Source: Bacillus rubiinfantis
GTDB lineage: Bacteria; Bacillota; Bacilli; Bacillales; Cytobacillaceae
Length of the DNA: 64,000 bases
Assembly: GCA_000752035.1 (NCBI GenBank)
Contig: CCFE01000023.1
Span: forward strand, 176,674 to 240,673
Direction of reading: 5' to 3'
Shown in pieces: positions 44,397 to 53,339 of this stretch. The notes below the pieces were generated by a model, which did no database searches, had not been told where the DNA came from, and worked only from the letters and a program-made list of their open reading frames with translations. Numbering within the stretch: position 1 is the first letter of the stretch; every line of letters begins with the position of its first letter. Made by a program: the position numbers and the translations under genes.

Positions 44397-45956
44397 TCAT
44401 GTCATGCGAACATTCTTGCTTTGTAGTTCTTCTCGCAGCCTCCGTTTCAAAATTTTTCCAACCCCATTTCTTGGTAAGCTGTCAACAAAGAGAATATGTC
44501 TTGGTGATTTATATTTAGCCAGTTTTTCTTGGGTAAAGGAGATTAGTTCCTCTTCGGTTATTTCAATTCCAGGCTTCTTCACCACACATGCGACTACTTC
44601 CTCACCCATTCGTTCATCTGGCAACCCAATTACAGCAACATCGGAAACAGCCCCATGTTTACTTAATACCTCTTCAATATCCCGAGGATAAATATTGAAA
44701 CCGCCGCGGATTATTAAGTCCTTTTTGCGGTCGACAATAAAGAGATAATTCTCATTATCCATCATCGCCAGGTCTCCAGTGTAAAGCCAGCCATCTTGAA
44801 TTGCTTTTTCTGTTTCTTCCAGCCGACCATAATATCCCGGTGTAACCATGGGGCCTTTAACAATAACCTCGCCAATTTCTCCTTTTGGCAGTTCATTTCC
44901 GTCCGGATCGACAATTTTCACCTCAACGTATGGATAAGGTATCCCTGCTGAGCCCTGTCTTAACGTTACTCCATCGCGATGACCAGACACCCCACCAGTA
45001 CCTGTTTCAGATAAACCATATGCCTCTAGTATGCTGGCATTATACCTTTTTTCAAACGCCTCGATTACGGATAATGGCAGATTCGCTGAACCGCAGTTAA
45101 CCGCTTCCAAACTTGATAAGTCATAGCGCTCAGGGATAGCGCTAAAGGCCAGGTCATGTACCATCGCCGGAACGACGGCAAACTGTTTAACTTTAAATTT
45201 TTCAATCGTTTCACAGACTTTTTCTAAATCATATTTAGAAAAAATAACGATAGATTCACCTAATAATAGATTAGCGACCATAACGCCAAAACCGTAGATA
45301 TGAGCTAATGGCAGTACGCCAATTGTTGCCCCCTGCTCGATCGGTCCTTGTTTCTGTTTCATTTCATACGTATAAAACGGCCCTACTGTTAAATTATTAT
45401 GTGTTAACATTACTCCTTTGGGCGTCCCGGTTGTTCCAGAAGTGTAAAGAATTGCCGCAACATTGTTTTCTTCGGAACTCTCCAGCACTTCTTCGGAACT
45501 ATTAATATCCTTAATAGCAGTATACAAATCGATAATATTATCATTTTGATAGCTTTCCTGGTCAATTTCATCTGTTACAAAAATTGTTACCTCATGGGAG
45601 AGATTTTTCGTTGCTTCCATAATTTTTGGTAGTACTTGTGCTGATGTGAAAATTGCTCTTGCCTTTGAGTCATCAACAATGTAGCGAATCTCATTGTGAT
45701 TTAAAACGTACATTACGGGGATAACAATGTTGCGGGAACGGAGGATGCCTTGGTAAGAAAAAATAACTTCAGGATTATTCTGCATACTAACAATAACCCT
45801 CTCGCCATTGACAATCCCATGATTTTTTAGTAGTAGTGAGATTTTTTTGGCGATGACTTCAACATCATGATTGGTATAGACCTTGTCTCCATAATAAATA
45901 AATGGATATTCTCCATAATGTTCCTTCGTGTGATCAATTAAACTCGTTAGCAGCAT
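44397..45956 (-). CDS. AMP-forming acyl-CoA ligase (module B side)
   Basis: This 519-residue ANL ligase has YTSGTTGTPKGVM, YGLSETGTGG, the hinge DRKKDLIIRGGFNIYP and the catalytic Lys in PRNGVGKILKRRL. It activates a carboxylic acid to acyl-CoA. It is clearly different from the module A ligase, so two acids may be handled. The ATG at 45956 has a TTGAGGGGGA site. A separate promoter is likely because a terminator (46090-46116) and a shared 19-bp palindrome (46040-46058) lie upstream. Confidence 0.92.
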   Translation of the reverse strand: MLLTSLIDHTKEHYGEYPFIYYGDKVYTNHDVEVIAKKISLLLKNHGIVNGERVIVSMQNNPEVIFSYQGILRSRNIVIPVMYVLNHNEIRYIVDDSKARAIFTSAQVLPKIMEATKNLSHEVTIFVTDEIDQESYQNDNIIDLYTAIKDINSSEEVLESSEENNVAAILYTSGTTGTPKGVMLTHNNLTVGPFYTYEMKQKQGPIEQGATIGVLPLAHIYGFGVMVANLLLGESIVIFSKYDLEKVCETIEKFKVKQFAVVPAMVHDLAFSAIPERYDLSSLEAVNCGSANLPLSVIEAFEKRYNASILEAYGLSETGTGGVSGHRDGVTLRQGSAGIPYPYVEVKIVDPDGNELPKGEIGEVIVKGPMVTPGYYGRLEETEKAIQDGWLYTGDLAMMDNENYLFIVDRKKDLIIRGGFNIYPRDIEEVLSKHGAVSDVAVIGLPDERMGEEVVACVVKKPGIEITEEELISFTQEKLAKYKSPRHILFVDSLPRNGVGKILKRRLREELQSKNVRMT

Positions 45957-46039
45957 CGTATTCCCCCTCAATAAAAATTATAAAAAATTATCAGAAAGTT
46001 TAATATAATAAAATTTTAAATATTATTTAATAGAGCTGC

Positions 46040-46058
46040 AATGTAGATTCTTACATAA
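46040..46058. promoter_or_regulatory. 19-bp palindromic element, copy 1
   Basis: AATGTAGATTCTTACATAA contains ATGTA-N6-TACAT. It lies 84 bases upstream of the ligase start and matches copy 2 (51117-51135) at 17 of 19 positions. Confidence 0.65.
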
Positions 46059-46089
46059 TAATCCTCGAATTTGTGTATTGGCCCTACTT

Positions 46090-46116
46090 AAAAGGAGAAG
46101 GCAGTCCTTCTCCCTA
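46090..46116 (-). terminator. Terminator of the module B operon
   Basis: GGAGAAGG and CCTTCTCC form a perfect stem with a four-base loop, followed on the minus strand by TTTTAAG. It is 31 bases past the last dehydrogenase gene. Confidence 0.65.
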
Positions 46117-46146
46117 CTGGTCAGCCAACAGGCTATTCTATTTGGA

Positions 46147-47268
46147 TTACCAGCCCAATGCAACTGCCGCTTTTTCTCGGTAGTGCTGCGGACTGCCGAG
46201 ATAGCTCTCATAATAGCGGGCACGTTTTAAATAGAGCTGGCAGTCTAATTCCTCAGTAAAACCAATACCACCATGAATCTGAATACTCGCATTAGCTAAG
46301 GAGATATAGGCTTCCGAAATAAAGGCACGGGCACTATAGATTGCAGCTTCTTTATCAGGCGCATCACTTTCTAACGCCCAGTTTGCATAATGACTCAGCG
46401 AACGGCTCGTTTCTAAGTCTGTTTTCATATCGGCAATTCGATGTTTAATTGCTTGGAAGCGACCGATTGGCTGCCCGAATTGAACGCGAATCTTGGCGTA
46501 CTCTGCTGTCATTTCAACAAGCCGGTCCATCCCGCCAACCATCAATGAGCAAAGGGCGGCATTTATATGAAGCAAGCCTTCTTGTAATATCGGCCAGCCG
46601 TCCCCAAGTGGCCCAAGCAATTGATGTTTTGAAACGGTCACATCCTCGAATGACACTGCTGCCAAGCGAAGTGTCTCATCTAAACTTTTTTGTCTATGAA
46701 TCTTCAGGTCACATTCCTCGCAATCGACCAATACAAGAGACAGGCCTTCATCGGTTCGAACGAGCAGTAAATACGTATCTGCCGTCTCTCCTTCCGGCAC
46801 CAGTGATTTTACGCCATTGATGACGAGGTCATCCCCTGATAGCTCAGCGCGGGTTTGAACCTGATTTGGAGAAAAGCCGGTCTTTGGTTCAAGCCAAGCG
46901 AGCGTAACCGTTCTTGAGCCAGTGGCAATCTGCGGCAAATATTTTTGCTTTTGCTGCTCTGTACCGTATTTCTCCAGCAGCGGTACGGCGAGTGCAACCG
47001 TTTCCAAATAAACCCCTGGAAAAAGCGAGCGTCCCAGCTCCTCAAACACGGGAACGAGATCGAGCGCTCCAAGTTCCGCACCTTCATACTTCTCGGATAT
47101 CGTTATCCCGGTACAGCCAAGTGCGGCTAAACCAGAAAGTGCTTTAGTAAAAATGTCACTATTGCCTTTGATAACATCCCTAGCAATCGCTGTTTGCCCG
47201 AGGTCATCGAGGAATTTTCGCAGCGACTGCCGAAACATTTCCTGTTCTTGACTTAATGAAAAATCCAT
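46147..47268 (-). CDS. Acyl-CoA dehydrogenase subunit, ChsE1-like (module B)
   Basis: This 373-residue protein is a diverged acyl-CoA dehydrogenase. The FAD-contact segment reads AWLEPKTGFSPNQVQT rather than TEPxAGSD; VQFGQPIGRFQAIKHRIADM and QIHGGIGFTEELD are retained. As in module A, it pairs with a larger, complete paralogue next to it (20 bases upstream) and probably makes a heteromeric enzyme. The start has AGGGAGGTG upstream. It is the last gene of the module B operon. Confidence 0.88.
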   Translation of the reverse strand: MDFSLSQEQEMFRQSLRKFLDDLGQTAIARDVIKGNSDIFTKALSGLAALGCTGITISEKYEGAELGALDLVPVFEELGRSLFPGVYLETVALAVPLLEKYGTEQQKQKYLPQIATGSRTVTLAWLEPKTGFSPNQVQTRAELSGDDLVINGVKSLVPEGETADTYLLLVRTDEGLSLVLVDCEECDLKIHRQKSLDETLRLAAVSFEDVTVSKHQLLGPLGDGWPILQEGLLHINAALCSLMVGGMDRLVEMTAEYAKIRVQFGQPIGRFQAIKHRIADMKTDLETSRSLSHYANWALESDAPDKEAAIYSARAFISEAYISLANASIQIHGGIGFTEELDCQLYLKRARYYESYLGSPQHYREKAAVALGW

Positions 47269-47288
47269 CCTTACGCACCTCCCTTTTA

Positions 47289-48482
47289 CTAACGGCCTAA
47301 GTCCTTAGGCAAGCCGAGCATTCTCTCAGCAATCGTATTTTTTTGGATTTCACTTGTTCCCCCGCCAATTGTCATCCCAAATGAATAGAGATATTGCTCC
47401 TGCCAGAATGAATCAGCCAGTGCATCTTCCTTCCAAAGAACGCCTTGATGGCCTTGTATGGATACAGAATATTCAAACATTTCCTTCGTTAATTCACTAA
47501 CCAACAGCTTATCCATCGACCCTTCCGCACCCGGATAGCCTCTTTTTAACGTGGTTGTTAGATTCCGATAATAATTCAAGAGCGATCCGCGTGTCCTTGT
47601 ATAAAAATCTACCATTCTTTGCCTAATAAATGGATCTTCCAACAGTCTCCGTCCATTGTCTTCCAATTCACGCGTGAGATTGACAAGTTCGGCAAATTGC
47701 TGTTCAAGCGTAAATAGCTGCCCGCCAATTCCTGTCCGCTCATGCATCAGCAAAGTAATCATCACTTTCCAGCCTTCATCGACCTCACCGACAATATCAG
47801 CATCATAGGCGATGGCGTCGTTTAAATAGACTTCATTAAAATCATGCTCTCCGTCCATCTGAATAATCGGCCTTGTTTCAACGCCAGGCTGATGCATATC
47901 CACTAAAAATACGGTAATTCCCTTCTGTTTTTTCTCGTGATGGGAGGTTCTAGCGAGCAGAAAGCATTTATCAGCCAAGTGACCAAAACTCGTCCACACC
48001 TTCTGACCATTGATAATCCAGCGATCGCCATCTTTTACGGCCGTGGTCTTGAGTGCTGATAGATCCGAACCAGCATTTGGCTCTGAATAACCTTGACACC
48101 AGACCTCTTCACCGGTAACGATTTTCTCAATATAGCGCTCCTTCTGCTCTTCAGTACCCAATTGGATAAGAGTTGGTCCCACCATATGAATCCCCACATA
48201 ATTTATGAGCTGTGGGGCCTTAACCCGAACCATCTCCTGCTGATAAATAATTTCTTCCATTAATGTTGCGTTGCGACCGCCGTACTCCTTCGGCCAAGCG
48301 ATAGCAGCCCAGCCGCCTTCGTACAATTTATTCTGCCAGTTTCGTAGGAAAGCAGAATATTCAGGGTCATGTTTTGACAGCGGAAACGTGCCGTCCAGCC
48401 AGCCGTCAGGCAAATTTTCCTCAAGCCATGCACGCAGTGACGCGCGAAATTTTTCTTCTCTTTTGCTGAAAGAAAAATCCAT
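47289..48482 (-). CDS. Acyl-CoA dehydrogenase subunit, ChsE2-like (module B)
   Basis: This 397-residue protein has the full YSEPNAGSDLSALKT motif, INGQKVWTS and the C-terminal GGGTSEIQKNTIAERMLGLP, in which GGGT replaces the YEGT glutamate motif. This is the FadE17/FadE29 class known from mycobacterial cholesterol side-chain degradation. The ATG at 48482 has AAAGGAGTG; a GTG at 48491 overlaps that site. It follows the DUF35 gene by 25 bases and precedes the ChsE1-like partner. Confidence 0.9.
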   Translation of the reverse strand: MDFSFSKREEKFRASLRAWLEENLPDGWLDGTFPLSKHDPEYSAFLRNWQNKLYEGGWAAIAWPKEYGGRNATLMEEIIYQQEMVRVKAPQLINYVGIHMVGPTLIQLGTEEQKERYIEKIVTGEEVWCQGYSEPNAGSDLSALKTTAVKDGDRWIINGQKVWTSFGHLADKCFLLARTSHHEKKQKGITVFLVDMHQPGVETRPIIQMDGEHDFNEVYLNDAIAYDADIVGEVDEGWKVMITLLMHERTGIGGQLFTLEQQFAELVNLTRELEDNGRRLLEDPFIRQRMVDFYTRTRGSLLNYYRNLTTTLKRGYPGAEGSMDKLLVSELTKEMFEYSVSIQGHQGVLWKEDALADSFWQEQYLYSFGMTIGGGTSEIQKNTIAERMLGLPKDLGR

Positions 48483-48507
48483 CGTATTCACTCCTTTCGC
48501 TTAATAA

Positions 48508-48924
48508 TTAGACTACTTTCCACTGTGGCAATGCTCTGTCTTCGGTAATATCAACCCATGTCATTTTTACTGGCAGGCCAATCGCTATCTCCTCAGACTT
48601 GCAATCAAGGATATTGCCGATAATCCTTACATTCGGTACACTCTCCAACTCAATGATGGCAGTAATCAGTGGGATATCGTCTTGAAATCCTGGCAGGAAC
48701 GGGCGGTATGAGACGATATATGAATAAACAGTGCCCTTGATATCGCTTCCAAGATTAACCCAGCTTAGTTCGGTACCGCCGCATTTCGCACAGCTTGGGC
48801 CCGGGGGATGGGCATATTCCTGACAAGTTTCACATTTTTGCAATGACAATTCGTGGCGGTCCGCACTATCCCAGTAGGGGTGATTATCATGATTTTTCAA
48901 CGGTATTGGCTTTTGATAGCTCAT
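48508..48924 (-). CDS. DUF35 Zn-ribbon/OB-fold protein (module B)
   Basis: This 138-residue protein has zinc cysteines CETC (31-34) and CAKC (45-48) and an OB fold starting IKGTVYSYIVSYR. It lies 12 bases after the thiolase-like gene, the same order as module A, so the two probably form a complex. An AGGAGGGA site precedes the ATG. Identity with the module A homologue is moderate by eye, pointing to an old duplication or separate acquisition rather than a recent copy. Confidence 0.92.
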   Translation of the reverse strand: MSYQKPIPLKNHDNHPYWDSADRHELSLQKCETCQEYAHPPGPSCAKCGGTELSWVNLGSDIKGTVYSYIVSYRPFLPGFQDDIPLITAIIELESVPNVRIIGNILDCKSEEIAIGLPVKMTWVDITEDRALPQWKVV

Positions 48925-48936
48925 CGTTATTCCCTC

Positions 48937-50103
48937 CTAGTTTCTTAGAATCATAGCTCCAGCAACATCAGGCCCTGCCCAGCCTGTACATATGCCGATT
49001 TCACAATTTTCTACTTGGCGGTCTGTTCCTTTATACTCATGGCGAATCTGTCTGACGATTTCGAGAACATTGTTCATCCCATGAGTGTAGCCTTCCGACA
49101 GCATCCCGCCCGCTGTATTAGACGGTAAGCGTCCTCCCATTTTTAAGTTCCCTTCAGCAACAAAGTCGCCGACCTCACCGCGAGGCGCAAAGCCATATGC
49201 CTCCAACTGACGCAGGACGACCCAGCTATAGCAGTCATAAATCGATGCCACCTGGATATCTACCGGTTTCACTCCGGCCATTTGATAGACTTCAGGAGCG
49301 ACATAATCTGCGGCTACCTGAGTTAAATCACTCCAATAATGGCTGTGTGGGTGGCATTGCCGTGCCGATATTCCCATAATATAAACAGGTTTTGATTTAC
49401 AATCCTTTGCTTTTTCGGCAGAGGTAACAATAATCGCGTTTGCTTCATCTGATTCCAGACAGAAATCATGGCGATTAAATGGAAAAACTAAATCCGGTGT
49501 TTGTAAGTACTCTGCCATTGTCAGCGGCTTTCCATAGAAAAACGCTTTTGGATTCCGTTGGGCATGTTCATAAAAGCTGACACAAACATGGCCAAGATGT
49601 TCCTTTGTGATTCCTGTTTCATGCATATGCCGGGTGGCAAATAGACCAAACCATTGACTAGGACCGCCGGCACCATATGGAATAATGAAGCTGCCGCCAT
49701 CGATGGCAGTTTGCAGCAAGTTAACATCCCAGCCGCCGCCGCCCATTCTAACACCAGAGCGGCCATTCATCGCCCGATAGATGAGTACCGTGTTCAAAAT
49801 TCCCGCTTCAATTAAACCGATTGCATCGGCAATCAGCATTTCTGTACTGCTGCCTCCACCTTGAATATCCTTGACATATTTTGGTCTGACACCTAAATAG
49901 GTTGCCAATTGGTGTGAGGTACAGGAGTCATTTTCCTGGTAGCTCATAAACCCATCAATATCGTTCGCATTTAGTCCAGCATCGGCAATCGCTGCCCGGG
50001 AGGCATCTAATGCTAAATGCAATGGGGTTTTTCCTGAATTTTTCGAACGCTCACTTTCACCAACTCCGACTATTGCATAACGGTTAGAAATATTGCCCAT
50101 CAT
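48937..50103 (-). CDS. SCP2-thiolase-like protein, Ltp2/aldolase type (module B)
   Basis: This 388-residue thiolase-superfamily protein has its nucleophile loop as QGGGSSTEMLIADA, with Ser86 where the module A protein and true thiolases have Cys. The GHPxGA motif is replaced by SEGYTHGMN (Tyr339) and the other loop is ASIYDCYS (Tyr289). Loss of the Cys makes classical thiolysis unlikely and favours retro-aldol cleavage, as for Ltp2. An AAAAGGAGGGTTT site precedes two consecutive ATGs; the first is used here. Confidence 0.9.
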   Translation of the reverse strand: MMGNISNRYAIVGVGESERSKNSGKTPLHLALDASRAAIADAGLNANDIDGFMSYQENDSCTSHQLATYLGVRPKYVKDIQGGGSSTEMLIADAIGLIEAGILNTVLIYRAMNGRSGVRMGGGGWDVNLLQTAIDGGSFIIPYGAGGPSQWFGLFATRHMHETGITKEHLGHVCVSFYEHAQRNPKAFFYGKPLTMAEYLQTPDLVFPFNRHDFCLESDEANAIIVTSAEKAKDCKSKPVYIMGISARQCHPHSHYWSDLTQVAADYVAPEVYQMAGVKPVDIQVASIYDCYSWVVLRQLEAYGFAPRGEVGDFVAEGNLKMGGRLPSNTAGGMLSEGYTHGMNNVLEIVRQIRHEYKGTDRQVENCEIGICTGWAGPDVAGAMILRN

Positions 50104-50130
50104 AAACCCTCCTTTTCATTCTATAGCCTG

Positions 50131-50550
50131 TTAATTCCGAAAAGTCAGCACAGCTTGTCCTGAGCCTACGACTTCTTGAGTTGATTTCGCTGCCGTTAAT
50201 GCCAGGCTGACACAATGCTGTCCCGCTGCTTCATACAATTTTTCGACTGTTGCCGAACAAATGATTTCATCTCCTGGTCTTGTCATTGCCCCAAATCTCA
50301 TCCGGAAACGTGATAGTTCGGCGTTGTGTCCTGCCAAATGCATCACATACTCACCTAAAAACCCCATAACGAGCATGCCATGTGCTATGACCCCATCCAT
50401 GCCAATGCTTTTTGCAAATTCATCATCTGTATGCAAGGGATTAAAGTCCCCGGAAGCACCTGCATATTTCACTAGCTGCACTTTTGTGACGGGTGGTTTT
50501 TTTAGCGGCTCAAGCTGCTGACCCTCGGTTAATTTGCTATATTCCAGCAT
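50131..50550 (-). CDS. MaoC-like enoyl-CoA hydratase, catalytic subunit (module B)
   Basis: This 139-residue hot-dog protein has the hydratase 2 motif ASGDFNPLHTDDEFA, with Asp35 and His40 as catalytic pair. It should hydrate 2-enoyl-CoA to an R-3-hydroxy product. The ATG at 50550 follows a GGAGGAGAGG site; the longer frame would overlap the preceding gene. Its non-catalytic partner is the next gene upstream, 13 bases away. Confidence 0.92.
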   Translation of the reverse strand: MLEYSKLTEGQQLEPLKKPPVTKVQLVKYAGASGDFNPLHTDDEFAKSIGMDGVIAHGMLVMGFLGEYVMHLAGHNAELSRFRMRFGAMTRPGDEIICSATVEKLYEAAGQHCVSLALTAAKSTQEVVGSGQAVLTFRN

Positions 50551-50563
50551 GAAACCTCTCCTC

Positions 50564-51010
50564 CTATTTTGTTGGTAATTGCCGGTAAACAATATTCATT
50601 CGACTGATGACAACGAGTTCACCGTGCTCATCTTTCATCTCTGTGTCAATAACTAAAAATTGCATTTTTCCGCTGCGTCCTTCACGTTCATACAAGTCGG
50701 TAACACGCAACTGGCAATATAAGTTCTCTCCAGGGCGAATCGGACGGTGATAAATAAACTCCTGCTCGCCATGCATCATTCTGCGTTCATCTAGTTTAAT
50801 AGGAAGACCAATTCCTTGGGTGGCAATGGCAATTGGAAATGTCGGCGGAGCAATAATACCGCCATATGGCGTATGACTGGCAAATTCCTCTTCAATATAT
50901 AAACGGTTCCTATCACCAATTGCTTGGGCAAAACGGCGGATATGACCCTTTTCCACTTCAAAAACAAACACATCACTAGTTACGCCAATTACGCTTTTAT
51001 CTAAATCCAC
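50564..51010 (-). CDS. MaoC-like dehydratase, non-catalytic N-type subunit (module B)
   Basis: This 148-residue hot-dog protein has GDRNRLYIEEEFA and YGGIIAPPTF. As in module A, the catalytic His is Tyr, so it should be the partner subunit of the adjacent hydratase. It is the first gene of the module B operon. GTG at 51010 is preferred, with AAGGA ten bases upstream; GTG at 51019 is one base from the same site. A 19-bp palindrome lies 107 bases upstream. Confidence 0.85.
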   Translation of the reverse strand: MDLDKSVIGVTSDVFVFEVEKGHIRRFAQAIGDRNRLYIEEEFASHTPYGGIIAPPTFPIAIATQGIGLPIKLDERRMMHGEQEFIYHRPIRPGENLYCQLRVTDLYEREGRSGKMQFLVIDTEMKDEHGELVVISRMNIVYRQLPTK

Positions 51011-51116
51011 CTTTTTCACTTCCTTACTGTTTAATTTTTTTTAAAATTTCACCAAAGAACATGTTGATTAAATATTCTGTATATTTTTAATTCTAGTTTT
51101 CCTCCTATTTAGAAAC

Positions 51117-51135
51117 AATGTAGGTTTTTACATAA
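51117..51135. promoter_or_regulatory. 19-bp palindromic element, copy 2
   Basis: AATGTAGGTTTTTACATAA contains ATGTA-N6-TACAT and lies 107 bases upstream of the first gene of module B. It matches copy 1 (46040-46058) at 17 of 19 positions. Confidence 0.65.
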
Positions 51136-51169
51136 AATCAATGTTTTTAATGGGGAAATTTCTAAGAAG

Positions 51170-51200
51170 AGGCAAAAAAAAGAAGAAGTTCAACTTCCTC
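51170..51200 (-). terminator. Terminator of the PucR-type regulator gene
   Basis: On the minus strand GGAAGT and ACTTCT pair around a short loop and are followed by nine T residues. Confidence 0.6.
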
Positions 51201-51202
51201 TG

Positions 51203-53311
51203 TCAGCTATCTTGGATACCAAATGTCTCTTTCAAATAGCAGGCCAATTGCAGTCGCAAGACATTTTCTGGATTGTCAAGCGAGATTTGTAAGCAATCCT
51301 CAATCTTCTTTAAACGTTGATACAAAGTATTAATATGAACATGCATCCTCTTTGCAGTCTGAACAGCAGAACGATTACATTCAAAATAGGTTACTAACGT
51401 TTGTTCCAGTGAATTATTCAATCCTTGGGTCGTCCTTAACGGTTCAAATACTTCCAATAAAAACCGTTGGATTTCTTCTTGACGCTGATGAATAAATAAC
51501 CGGTTTACACCAATTTTGGCGTACTCAATATAGCCGCTGATTTGCCGGGAGACCAAATAAGACAAGGCATTCTCTGCCTCATTGTACGTTTTGACAATGG
51601 ACTGGACTCCTTCATAAATAGATCCAATCCCCGCACTTAACATGACTCCTTCTGTCTTGTTCCATTTATCTAATAGTTGTCCCAGCTTCTTACAAAAACT
51701 AGTGAATTGGGTTGCAGAGCGAATAGAAATTAATAAAGTAACTTCATTGTGATTGCCAAAAACTGTCTGAAACCAAGGTGAAAATTCATGTTTCAGCTGC
51801 GTGATTAAGCGATGAACTTGCGCCTCCAGCACCTGTGGCTCAGCAGAATAAGAGAATTGAAACTTAGCAGCAGTAAATACCCCCGTCTCTTTAATGCCCA
51901 GCTCTCGCGCTTTCTGAAGTATTTGATTCTCATTAGTTGTTTGGAGAATTTCCTGAAATAATTCACGCTTCTTTTTATAATAGAATTCGACTAAATTTTG
52001 TTTTTTCACTAATTCTAGTGCCAGAATTGAATGCCCTTGTTCTAACGCAATCTGATCTAATTGGTTAAGCGGTCGTTTAGCTTCGATTACTAGGCAGCCA
52101 AGGATGACATTGCCAGTACGAATTGGATAAAGATAACGCGTACTATTTTCAAATTCAACAATGTCATAGAGTGACTGCTCATTAATCTTTGAGACATACT
52201 CGTACAATTCAAGATATGATTGTTGATTCGGCAACTTTCTTGTCTCAGGAATGCTTTCATTTTCAATCAAATCGATAAATAATAGCGGTAGACCGATCAT
52301 CCGCGCTAATTCTCTAATTACCTTGTTTGCACCCATGTTTTGTAAGGAAAGTTCCGTAAGCGTTGCATGAATATCGTCCCTTTTAATTAGTAATTCATTT
52401 TGTGATTTTAGATTGGTAAATAACTTTGCGTTTCTCATCGCGATTCCTACTTGCGAGGTGAAACCTTGTAGTAATTGCAGGTCTTTTGAAGTTAGTGAGG
52501 TTTTTGTTTTGATTTGACACAGGATCATCACACATTCAACCTGATCATCAACGATTATAGGCGCGGTAATGAGCGACTTGACGTTTTTAAAAAAGTCATA
52601 TGTAGGATCCCAAAGCTGTGCATTTTCTGGGGAAAGTGCCGAAACCTCGTATTTCGCGAACTCATCTACATTTGAAAATAAAATCGGTTCTCCCTTCCTA
52701 AAACAATAACCGACAATCCCCTCACCAATTGTAAATCTCATTTTTTCAACACCATGTAATAGATTTCCAATAAAGGTTTTACAGATTAGTCGTTCTGAAT
52801 CTGAATCATAAATCCACAATGAACCTAAGTCAGCATTAGGGATAACCTCCATTGTGTTGGAAAGAATGGTCGAAAATAATTCTTCTAAATCTAAGGTTGC
52901 CGTTGTTTGACGGATACTTTCAATGATTTTATCAATCTTAAATTTACTGGCCCGTAAGGCAAAATCAGCATAGCAAGGATAGAGAAGATGGTAGATTAGC
53001 TGAAAATCCTCTTCCTCCATCGAAAGTGACTGGTAAATACAGACGACAATTTGATAGTTCTCCGGATACCTAAAATAAATGGTTGTTTTATTATCTTGAA
53101 TATGTTGAAAAAACGACTCTTTAACATATAATAATTGTTCAGGAGAGTCGCCGATTCCTTCACTATTTTCATCAATCAGGATAAAATCGGATATTTCTGG
53201 GGTCGTTAACCAGATTTGATAAGGTACTTGAACACCCATTTTAGCCAAAACTGCTTGAAATAGCTTCTGATTGTAAGTGGCTTCCTTATTGCTTGTTTTT
53301 TGCAAAAGCAC
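51203..53311 (-). CDS. GAF-domain transcriptional regulator with PucR/CdaR-type HTH
   Basis: This 702-residue regulator has a GAF domain (about 145-300, with IGEGIVGYCFRKGEPI), a middle GGDEF-like CdaR region (about 480-590) and a C-terminal PucR helix-turn-helix (about 640-700: ECNRSAVQTAKRMHVHINTL). Such proteins switch on catabolic operons when a ligand binds. It lies just upstream of module B on the same strand, making it the leading candidate activator of that operon. The start is GTG at 53311 or TTG at 53305, both close to a GAGGGGGGAGA site. A cre-like element overlaps the leader. Confidence 0.9.
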   Translation of the reverse strand: MLLQKTSNKEATYNQKLFQAVLAKMGVQVPYQIWLTTPEISDFILIDENSEGIGDSPEQLLYVKESFFQHIQDNKTTIYFRYPENYQIVVCIYQSLSMEEEDFQLIYHLLYPCYADFALRASKFKIDKIIESIRQTTATLDLEELFSTILSNTMEVIPNADLGSLWIYDSDSERLICKTFIGNLLHGVEKMRFTIGEGIVGYCFRKGEPILFSNVDEFAKYEVSALSPENAQLWDPTYDFFKNVKSLITAPIIVDDQVECVMILCQIKTKTSLTSKDLQLLQGFTSQVGIAMRNAKLFTNLKSQNELLIKRDDIHATLTELSLQNMGANKVIRELARMIGLPLLFIDLIENESIPETRKLPNQQSYLELYEYVSKINEQSLYDIVEFENSTRYLYPIRTGNVILGCLVIEAKRPLNQLDQIALEQGHSILALELVKKQNLVEFYYKKKRELFQEILQTTNENQILQKARELGIKETGVFTAAKFQFSYSAEPQVLEAQVHRLITQLKHEFSPWFQTVFGNHNEVTLLISIRSATQFTSFCKKLGQLLDKWNKTEGVMLSAGIGSIYEGVQSIVKTYNEAENALSYLVSRQISGYIEYAKIGVNRLFIHQRQEEIQRFLLEVFEPLRTTQGLNNSLEQTLVTYFECNRSAVQTAKRMHVHINTLYQRLKKIEDCLQISLDNPENVLRLQLACYLKETFGIQDS

Positions 53312-53325
53312 TCTCCCCCCTCTTT

Positions 53326-53339
53326 TGAAATCGCTTTCA
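53326..53339. promoter_or_regulatory. cre-like palindrome at the regulator gene
   Basis: TGAAATCGCTTTCA, extended to TTTGAAA-TCGC-TTTCAAA, matches the CcpA cre consensus with one mismatch on either strand. It lies 15 bases upstream of the start codon, consistent with roadblock-type catabolite repression. Confidence 0.6.

Noticed and set aside
28442..51019. Horizontally acquired island with integrase or insertion sequences
   Set aside because: I saw no transposase, integrase, tRNA gene or flanking direct repeats. Start codon and ribosome binding site style match the rest of the window. Composition would need calculation.
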